Source: Candidatus Microgenomates bacterium (GTDB lineage: Bacteria; Patescibacteriota; Microgenomatia; UBA12405; UBA6130). From it: DNA of 5,331 nt. Below the pieces are notes generated by a model that worked only from the letters and a program-made list of their open reading frames with translations, had not been told where the DNA came from and made no database searches. This document shows positions 1 to 3,477 of the stretch, piece after piece. Location of the stretch: NCBI GenBank assembly GCA_015485895.1, contig WFSR01000029.1, positions 1 through 5,331 on the forward strand, written 5' to 3'. The first letter of the stretch is position 1. The number at the start of each line of letters is the position of its first letter. Made by a program: the position numbers and the translations under genes.

Positions 1-115
1 AGGGAAAATCATTGAAATGGGCAACCACCAAACCCTAATGAAGCAAAACGGCCATTATGCTCGCCTTTTCCGTCTCCAAGCCCGCGGCTACCGAGAGACA
101 GAGCTTAGAACTTAG
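1..115 (+). CDS. ABC exporter 3' end (redundant copy of the gene at 3478-5295)
   Basis: This is the partial C-terminal end of the ABC exporter. The first full codon begins at base 2 and the TAG stop is at 113-115. It encodes the strand after the H-switch and the final helix, ending in the residues TELRT. It is identical to the end of the complete gene, so on a circular molecule it is the same gene and not a second one. It should not be counted separately unless a tandem duplication is shown. Confidence 0.9.
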   Translation, partial: GKIIEMGNHQTLMKQNGHYARLFRLQARGYRETELRT

Positions 116-127
116 AACTTGGAGCTT
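100..127 (+). repeat. Four tandem heptamers of the aGAACTT type
   Basis: Four consecutive 7-mers are visible: agagctt, agaactt, agaactt and ggagctt. The same heptamer family lies in the opposite orientation at 2309-2322 (two copies of agttccg) and 2568-2588 (three copies of agttcca). The ABC gene stop codon (113-115) lies inside this array, so the last residues of the protein are encoded by repeat DNA. The same array reappears at 5280-5307 in the terminal overlap. Confidence 0.85.
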
Positions 128-285
128 AACTTAATAGGTATATTAATTAAATTAAAACATTAAAGAATTAACGAATTATTAAAAGATTAACGTTTTTCTT
201 CTTACTAAGCTCTGGGTATTTTGAATTTCGATCATTTGATCATTTAATCATTATTTAGGATTTAGGTAATTAGAATTTAGGATTT
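116..285. other. AT-rich intergenic spacer with degenerate short repeats
   Basis: No gene is visible here. The stretch is AT-rich and built of degenerate repeated words: attaa and gattaacg at 130-190, gatcattt/aatcatt at 229-252, and tttaggattt units at 254-285. The tttaggattt words recur on the plus strand near 2495-2515 and on the minus strand near 2330-2360. This links the spacer to the second repeat field downstream. No promoter was assigned. Confidence 0.6.
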
Positions 286-336
286 GCCCCCGACGTGATG
301 TCGGGGCAGGCCTGCCTGCGCAGGCAGGCCTGCCCC
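286..336. repeat. GC-rich palindrome pair, including a perfect 34-bp palindrome
   Basis: Bases 303-336 form a perfect 34-bp palindrome with 17-bp arms and no spacer, centred between 319 and 320. Immediately left, ccccgac (288-294) pairs with gtcgggg (300-306) around a 5-nt loop. The two structures share the gggg at 303-306, so as single strands they are mutually exclusive in part. The GC-rich block interrupts AT-rich tttaggattt repeat DNA. It could act as an RNA hairpin or a cruciform, but no poly-T run follows closely enough to call an intrinsic terminator. Confidence 0.85.
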
Positions 337-378
337 TACCAAAAGGGGGGGTTCGGAATTTGGTGCTTAGTCTCCTCG

Positions 379-502
379 TCATCCTGGTCCCCTCTGACTT
401 GTCGGAGCTGGGGTTTCAGGATCTTCAGTGGATGGTGAATTATCAATGTCCATTAAACACCCGGCTGAAGATCCCACTCTTTCTTGCAAAAGGCGGGGTG
501 AC
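379..502 (+). repeat. Dispersed palindromic element, copy A
   Basis: This is a structured block made of nested inverted repeats. atcctg (381-386) pairs with caggat (417-422), and inside it cccc (389-392) pairs with gggg (410-413). A perfect 10-bp inverted repeat, ggatcttcag at 419-428 and ctgaagatcc at 465-474, spans a 36-nt loop that holds ggtg (434-437) and cacc (458-461). The right end, atcccactctttc followed by ggcggggtgac, matches copy B at 2261-2299. The left arm, ggatcttcag then ggtgaattatc, matches the reverse complement of 2245-2270. It lies 145 bp before the 166-aa gene, with no reading frame across it. Confidence 0.75.
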
Positions 503-608
503 AGGAAAAAGTAAATAGGATAGGTTTCTTAATTTTTAGAGTCCCTGCGTCTCGCTAGATTAAAAGCGCGAACATTCATTTGAGACTTAACAGGTAGATG
601 ATAAATTT

Positions 609-637
609 TTCATTATCTGTCATCTTTATAGTACAAT
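609..637 (+). promoter_or_regulatory. Possible promoter of the 166-aa gene, near-leaderless
   Basis: TACAAT at 632-637 matches five of six -10 consensus bases and ends 9 bp before the ATG at 647. That places the transcript start about 3 nt upstream of the start codon. The -35 position at 17-bp spacing (ttcatt, 609-614) is weak. An overlapping alternative, tatagt, lies at 627-632. No Shine-Dalgarno sequence precedes the ATG, which agrees with a very short leader. Confidence 0.4.
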
Positions 638-646
638 TAAACCACT

Positions 647-1147
647 ATGGCAACGAAAAATAAGAAAATCAAGATTGAGCTCACCCCCCAACAATTTCGG
701 GATTTATTGTTGCTTGTGAGCTTGGGCACTTTCGTAAAAGAAAGTGTCGATGATATCACCGGTGAAGACTACACAAAGACTAATCAGCTTCTAGAATCTC
801 TTTGCCGCCTAGCCTATAAACATGGATTGGATAACCTAGTCGAAAAATTTGAAGATCACTTTATCCCCACTACCTCTCTCGAGAAAGAGGAAGAGGCGAT
901 CATTGATATGTTTACCGAAGATTCTTTTTGGGAGGATTTAGTTCTCTATTTAGGCCGTCGCGACTTTCTCCGGTCTTTAACTAATAAGGAGATCGTTAAG
1001 CTAGCAAAAGTCCAATGGCTACCCGACAAAGTCAGGCGATTCTATCGCAAATGGGAAGAAGAATTTACCAAGCACGGCCTTGCCCGCCTTGACATCGTCC
1101 CCAACCCTGACCTCGACAATAAAAAGGGAGATAAAGATATAGGCTAA
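647..1147 (+). CDS. Uncharacterised 166-aa protein, mostly helical, acidic centre
   Basis: The function is not recognised. The protein is probably cytoplasmic, with no signal peptide or membrane helix. After a lysine-rich start it has an ELTPQQFRDLLLLVSLG segment (residues 11-27), an amphipathic stretch around residues 45-70, an acidic centre (LEKEEEAIIDMFTEDSFWEDL, 78-98), and an arginine-rich helix near 126-140. The last 15 residues are polar and probably disordered. The 'ELTP-x-QF' opening and the 'FWEDL...RRDF' block resemble, from memory, small hypothetical proteins common in candidate-phylum genomes; this could not be checked. The ATG at 647 is chosen because a -10-like box ends 9 bp before it and no Shine-Dalgarno site competes. 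The gene stands alone between repeat DNA and a convergent gene. Coding is supported by length and regular amino-acid composition. Confidence 0.8.
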   Translation: MATKNKKIKIELTPQQFRDLLLLVSLGTFVKESVDDITGEDYTKTNQLLESLCRLAYKHGLDNLVEKFEDHFIPTTSLEKEEEAIIDMFTEDSFWEDLVLYLGRRDFLRSLTNKEIVKLAKVQWLPDKVRRFYRKWEEEFTKHGLARLDIVPNPDLDNKKGDKDIG

Positions 1148-1319
1148 AACCCAACCACGTCTCTAAAATGAAATGATCAGATATTCCTAAAGAGATGGTT
1201 TTCCTGACACAAGATTACCACCGATATTAAAGATTGCCTGCCTAGGCAACTACTGAGGTTGATAACATTTTAATTATTCCAGTGATAGCACAGTGCACGG
1301 TGCATTTTAAAACATTGGC
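1148..1319. other. Convergent intergenic region with two small palindromes
   Basis: This spacer lies between the convergent ends of the 166-aa gene and the minus-strand cysteine protein. No gene is visible. ttgcc (1234-1238) and ggcaa (1245-1249) form a short stem around tgccta, with a gcctaggc-like core that recalls the larger GC palindromes. tgcac and gtgca at 1294-1304 flank a single G and are followed by ttttaaaa. This could be a weak bidirectional terminator, but the loop is too tight to call one. Confidence 0.4.
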
Positions 1320-1640
1320 CTAAGGCTCTTTTGTTTGCAGCCCAACAAGTTTGCCCAAGAGGTCGGGCGCTCCTACATTGTACCGGCAAGTTTTTTCTTT
1401 GCATATGGGAACTTTACCATTCCACTCAATCTCAACCGGCAATCCACCTGGGCAGTAATGCCTGGCTATCTTAGGGTCCCAAGGGCTAAAAACTTCACAA
1501 AACACCCTCCCTTCATCTCCAGGTACAAGGTCATCTCCGTTAGTAATAGCATCTTTTAAATCTTCTAGTTCAATACCTGTTCCCCCAGGGTAACAGCAAT
1601 TAGCAATTCTCATTTCTTTACCCTTCCTTCCAGAACTCAT
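1320..1640 (-). CDS. Small six-cysteine protein of unknown function (106 aa)
   Basis: The family is not recognised. Six cysteines lie at residues 15, 16, 48, 63, 80 and 85. Two related motifs, NCCYPGG (14-20) and HYCPGG (61-66), and a CxxxxC pair (80-85) suggest metal binding or disulfides, but no known zinc-finger pattern fits. There is no signal peptide or membrane helix, so cytoplasmic metal or redox chemistry is a guess. The start at 1640 is supported by gaggtgg seven bases upstream on the minus strand, and an extended -10 element lies further back. An internal Met at residue 10 (1611-1613) also has a purine-rich leader (ggaagg), so a 97-aa form starting MRIANCC is possible. This is the only gene here with a clear Shine-Dalgarno site. 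A 74-aa open frame on the plus strand is its shadow. Confidence 0.7.
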   Translation of the reverse strand: MSSGRKGKEMRIANCCYPGGTGIELEDLKDAITNGDDLVPGDEGRVFCEVFSPWDPKIARHYCPGGLPVEIEWNGKVPICKEKTCRYNVGAPDLLGKLVGLQTKEP

Positions 1641-1647
1641 TTGTCAT

Positions 1648-1654
1648 CCACCTC
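1648..1654 (-). promoter_or_regulatory. Shine-Dalgarno site of the cysteine protein
   Basis: On the minus strand gaggtgg lies 7 nt before the ATG at 1640. This is close to consensus and correctly spaced. It favours the 106-aa start over the internal Met at residue 10. Confidence 0.7.
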
Positions 1655-1679
1655 TTTCCTCATATCTCTCATAAGAAAT

Positions 1680-1688
1680 ATTATATCA
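1680..1688 (-). promoter_or_regulatory. Extended -10 promoter of the cysteine protein
   Basis: Read on the minus strand, TGATATAAT (1688 to 1680) is a perfect extended -10 element (TGnTATAAT). No good -35 is visible at 16-18 bp, which an extended -10 can tolerate. The predicted transcript start is near 1673, giving a leader of about 33 nt that contains the Shine-Dalgarno site. Confidence 0.6.
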
Positions 1689-1760
1689 TACCCAAATCGT
1701 TGATTCGCATTTTCTAAGTCCTATTTGCAACTGCAACACAGCCATTAGGATAAGCGTACT

Positions 1761-2022
1761 ATGAAAAACAAACACAGACATCTAACGGCTGCGGATCGTG
1801 GAGTAATCCAAGGACTACTCTCTGCTAAAACAGATAGCCAAGGTCCCTTTCTACCGTCAGCCGAGAAATCAAAAAGGACAGGACCCAGATAGCAATTACC
1901 AAGCCTGGTTAGGCCAGTTAAAACATCAAAAAGCTAGGCAGAGATTCAGGAAGAAAAAGAAGTTTGATAACTCTAAGATTTAAAAGCATGTTGTCGCTAA
2001 GCTTCAATTAAACTGGAATATT
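1761..2022 (+). pseudogene. IS30-family transposase, decayed N-terminal remnant
   Basis: Three reading frames join into the start of an IS30-type transposase. The first frame (from ATG 1761) reads KHRHLTAADRGVIQGLL, like the family's opening helix. The second (from about 1838) reads GRSLSTVSREIKKDR, the conserved helix-turn-helix 'STxSREIKR'. The third (from about 1891) reads NYQAWLGQLKHQKARQRF and then a lysine-rich run ending FDNSKI. A TAA at 1981 interrupts this frame, and KHVVAKLQLNW follows, like the family's 'VxEKLKxGWSPEQI'. There are thus at least two frameshifts, a likely short deletion before GRS, and a nonsense codon. The whole catalytic DDE region is missing. The family call rests on motif recall, not on a search. 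tgcaactgcaac at 1726-1737 could be part of an old left end, but no matching right end was found. The remnant stops just before the nucleotidyltransferase remnant. Confidence 0.75.
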
Positions 2023-2034
2023 TGACGCGTTTTA

Positions 2035-2040
2035 TATAAT
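2035..2040 (+). promoter_or_regulatory. -10 box of the nucleotidyltransferase remnant, leaderless
   Basis: A perfect TATAAT ends 5 bp before the ATG at 2046, placing the transcript start at or beside the start codon. No -35 match lies at 16-18 bp. A ttgacg at 2022-2027 is only 7 bp away and cannot pair with this -10. No Shine-Dalgarno sequence is present. Confidence 0.45.
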
Positions 2041-2045
2041 GGGCT

Positions 2046-2230
2046 ATGGAAAATGAGGGTTGTTCGCATGGCACATTAACTTTATCTATGAGAGAGTATG
2101 CAAAAGAGAAAGTGGCCGATATTATTCAGACCTTAGAGGAATTTTCAATATCTCCTTATCTGGCGATCGTTTTTGGCAGTGCTATTAGAGGAAAGCAACT
2201 CCCTCCATGGCCTCGTTGTTTATGTCAACC
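2046..2230 (+). pseudogene. Minimal nucleotidyltransferase (MNT) gene, truncated at the active site
   Basis: The open frame runs 2046-2309 (87 codons), but only the first part looks like real protein. Residues 14-36 form a helix (REYAKEKVADIIQTLEEF), then SPYLAIVFGSAIRGK (36-50) gives the strand and GSxxRG motif of the polymerase-beta-like nucleotidyltransferase fold (NTP_transf_2). Members normally continue with a (D/E)xD metal-binding pair within about ten residues. Here the frame instead reads LPPWPRCLCQPPG, and other frames give ATPS and then GLVVYVNP. These resemble a frameshifted 'ATPxSDxDVYVNP' without its aspartates. From about 2238 the DNA is dispersed repeat. Such proteins are often MNT antitoxins paired with HEPN partners, and no partner is present here. 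I infer a dead fragment. A short expressed peptide is possible because the -10 box is intact. Confidence 0.7.
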
Positions 2231-2237
2231 CCCGGGG

Positions 2238-2299
2238 CTGACAGGATTATTCACCACCCCCTGGAGATCCCGCTCTTTCATAAGAAAGGGCGGGATGAC
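2238..2299 (-). repeat. Dispersed palindromic element, copy B
   Basis: On the plus strand, ctggagatcccgctctttc and gaaagggcgggatgac (2261-2299) match the right end of copy A (465-502). atcccgctctttc (2267-2279) pairs with gaaagggcgggat (2284-2296) as a 13-bp stem with one G-T wobble and a 4-nt loop. The reverse complement of 2245-2270 (ggatctccag, then ggtggtgaataatcc) matches the left arm of copy A at 419-445. Its inner edge lies where the nucleotidyltransferase frame stops making sense. Strand is nominal, because the element is itself palindromic. Confidence 0.75.
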
Positions 2300-2307
2300 G
2301 TACTACT

Positions 2308-2590
2308 AAGTTCCGAGTTCCGAGCACCAAATTACAAACAAATTCTAAATCCTAATGATCCAAATCCTAAACAATTACCAAATGATTAAATGACCAAGTG
2401 ACCAAAACAAAGAAGAAAAAGAAAAAAGAAAAAAAAGACTGTTTAGAACATTTGAATTTTGGTCATTTGAATTTGTTTAGTCCGCCAGCTGGCGGATTAG
2501 GATTTAGGATTTTGGGATTGTTTGTGATTTGGTTATTGGGATTTGGTGCTTATTCGACCTAGCTCCTAGTTCCAAGTTCCAAGTTCCATT
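2308..2590. repeat. AT-rich inverted repeat modules around a purine tract
   Basis: The left arm (about 2308-2400) reads, on the minus strand, as cactt/tcattt words, ttaggattt, tttgtaatttggtgct, then cggaact heptamers. The right arm (about 2441-2590) carries the same series on the plus strand: ggtcatttgaattt, ttaggatttagg, gtttgtgattt, atttggtgctta, then agttcca heptamers. The arms are imperfect copies that flank a 30-nt all-purine tract (2409-2438). A related plus-strand series lies at 229-372. No gene is credible here; translations of the arms are low-complexity. Confidence 0.75.
2481..2496. repeat. Perfect 16-bp GC palindrome flanked by TTAG
   Basis: tccgccagctggcgga is a perfect palindrome set into the right AT-rich arm. 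The 4-bp word ttag stands on both sides (2477-2480 and 2497-2500). Removing the palindrome and one ttag restores a continuous tttaggatttagg repeat. This suggests a small inserted element with a target duplication. Confidence 0.7.
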
Positions 2591-2627
2591 CTTCACTTTC
2601 TTAGCCCTTCGTCCTTAGCCCTTCGCC
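2568..2627 (+). repeat. Tandem heptamers and a tandem 14-mer
   Basis: Three exact AGTTCCA heptamers (2568-2588) follow a related agctcct. Slightly downstream, a 14-bp unit of the form cttagcccttcgYc occurs twice in tandem (2600-2613 and 2614-2627). The heptamers are the inverse of the GAACTT units at the end of the ABC gene. Confidence 0.75.
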
Positions 2628-2664
2628 CTTTTCTTACCTAGTTCCTAGCTCCCTTTTAATTTCC

Positions 2665-2685
2665 CCAAGCTTGCACTCCGCTTGG
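2665..2685. other. Short hairpin upstream of the 225-aa gene
   Basis: ccaagc (2665-2670) pairs with gcttgg (2680-2685) around a 9-nt loop. No T-run follows on either strand, so it is not called a terminator. It lies 23 bp upstream of the -35 box. Confidence 0.35.
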
Positions 2686-2707
2686 AAGGTGAAAGTTCTA
2701 ATTGAAA

Positions 2708-2736
2708 TTGACAGATTAATTGTTTTGAGATAAAAT
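2708..2736 (+). promoter_or_regulatory. Sigma-70 promoter of the 225-aa gene, leaderless
   Basis: TTGACA at 2708-2713 is a perfect -35, followed by a 17-bp spacer and TAAAAT at 2731-2736 (five of six -10 bases). The predicted transcript start is at about 2743-2745, which coincides with the ATG at 2745. There is no room for a ribosome binding site. This is the best promoter in the window. Confidence 0.75.
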
Positions 2737-2744
2737 TACCTATA

Positions 2745-3422
2745 ATGATAGAGAGAATGATAAAAACCGGTTTTGGCAAAGTAGATAAAATACTTAATGG
2801 AATATTCGATGAGATGTTTCCTACAGAACCCCCAATAACACAGACAACGAGAGAAAAAATAAAATTCGCATACGAAACCCTAGCTAAGTTAAATCAGGAA
2901 TTGGATCTGTGGCATCAATACATACCGCCCAAACTATACGAGACAATAACGGACGATTACCGCGACAAGAGAAACTATAAAAGCCGTACTTATGGGCTAT
3001 TTACTCCAGATGAAACAATACGCATAAGCGAGAATTGGGACGGTGGACGGCGCACACTTGTAAGAGACGAAAATAATTTAGAATTATTATTCTGGCAAAA
3101 GTTAAGGAAACGGCATATAACGATACTCTTGAAATTTTCAAAGTTGCCGTTTCGCAGAGACCATATAGGGGAAGAAGCCCTCTCTATAGACGTTTCTGGT
3201 TGTTGGCTAGATTTAAAATCTTTAGTAGGAGAGGAAATAGTGGAATCATTGCTACCGCTGATCCCTCCACACATTATGGTGAGAGGGCACTTTTGTATTG
3301 AAGGGCTATTGCAACAGCAATTGGACGAAAGAGGAGAAATCACTTCTTCCATCGATAGGATCACAATAACTTCTCCCTGGAAACTCCTTCTCCCTGAAGA
3401 ATGGAAGAGAATTGTAGATTAA
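2745..3422 (+). CDS. Uncharacterised 225-aa protein
   Basis: The family is not recognised. The protein looks soluble, with no signal peptide or membrane helix. It opens with an amphipathic helix (residues 1-24), then a proline-rich turn (26-31), and a helical segment at 33-62 ending DLWHQYIPP. A charged middle (68-108) follows. The rest looks like a mixed alpha/beta domain with alternating strands (HITILLKFSKL 124-134; EALSIDVSGCWLDL 144-157; HIMVRGHFCIEGLL 176-189; SSIDRITITSP 201-211). No catalytic motif stands out. The ATG at 2745 lies exactly where the upstream promoter should start transcription, so it is preferred over the in-frame Met at 2757. Codon use is AT-leaning, with many ATA and AGA codons, unlike the ABC gene 55 bp downstream. 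If the circle is a plasmid, this is a candidate for an unknown replication protein, but nothing in the sequence shows that. Confidence 0.8.
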   Translation: MIERMIKTGFGKVDKILNGIFDEMFPTEPPITQTTREKIKFAYETLAKLNQELDLWHQYIPPKLYETITDDYRDKRNYKSRTYGLFTPDETIRISENWDGGRRTLVRDENNLELLFWQKLRKRHITILLKFSKLPFRRDHIGEEALSIDVSGCWLDLKSLVGEEIVESLLPLIPPHIMVRGHFCIEGLLQQQLDERGEITSSIDRITITSPWKLLLPEEWKRIVD

Positions 3423-3440
3423 AGTATCGGTATTATTTTT

Positions 3441-3471
3441 AGGCTATAATAAATAGGCTATAATCTATAAT
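3441..3471 (+). promoter_or_regulatory. Triple TATAAT array before the ABC exporter
   Basis: Three perfect TATAAT hexamers lie at 3445-3450, 3459-3464 and 3466-3471. The first two are within an 11-bp direct repeat, taggctataat, with a period of 14. The last ends 6 bp before the ATG at 3478, which predicts a leaderless transcript. The others would give leaders of roughly 8 to 21 nt. No clear -35 was found, and there is no Shine-Dalgarno sequence. Confidence 0.55.
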
Positions 3472-3477
3472 AAACAC

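Larger units (their letters stand above)
1..151. repeat. Terminal direct repeat, left copy (same as 5181-5331)
   Basis: The first 151 bases match the last 151 bases of the window exactly, with an offset of 5180. The repeat covers the last 38 codons of the ABC exporter gene plus 36 bases of intergenic DNA. Its edges fall at no biological landmark: mid-codon on the left and in AT-rich spacer on the right. That is what one expects when an assembler writes out a circular molecule with an overlap of about one read or k-mer length. A tandem duplication with a unit of 5180 bp would look the same from this window. Confidence 0.97.

Noticed and set aside
1288..1308. Possible intrinsic terminator (tgcac/gtgca followed by ttttaaaa)
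   Set aside because: The stem is 4-5 bp with either a 1-nt or an 8-nt loop, and the T-run is only four bases.
1335..1559. Plus-strand 74-aa open frame
   Set aside because: It lies opposite the minus-strand cysteine protein, which has a promoter, a ribosome site and a longer frame. This one has none.
2022..2027. TTGACG as -35 for the nucleotidyltransferase remnant
   Set aside because: It is only 7 bp from the TATAAT at 2035, and no -10 lies at the correct distance.
2207..2389. 60-aa frame starting MASLFMSTPG
   Set aside because: It runs through the decayed nucleotidyltransferase DNA and dispersed repeats, and its composition follows the repeats.
2568..2588. Heptamer array as plasmid replication iterons
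   Set aside because: Iterons are usually about 17-22 bp and lie beside a rep gene. The same heptamers occur in several intergenic places and at a gene end.
100..2627. CRISPR array
   Set aside because: The repeats are 7-14 bp, directly adjacent or degenerate, with no spacers of regular length and no cas genes.
2741..2746. TATAAT overlapping the ATG at 2745, which could shift the start to 2757
   Set aside because: The TTGACA-17-TAAAAT promoter just upstream fits better and predicts a start at 2745. The alternative cannot be fully excluded.
2990..3364. Minus-strand 124-aa open frame
   Set aside because: It is fully inside the 225-aa gene, serine-rich and without a promoter; a shadow frame.
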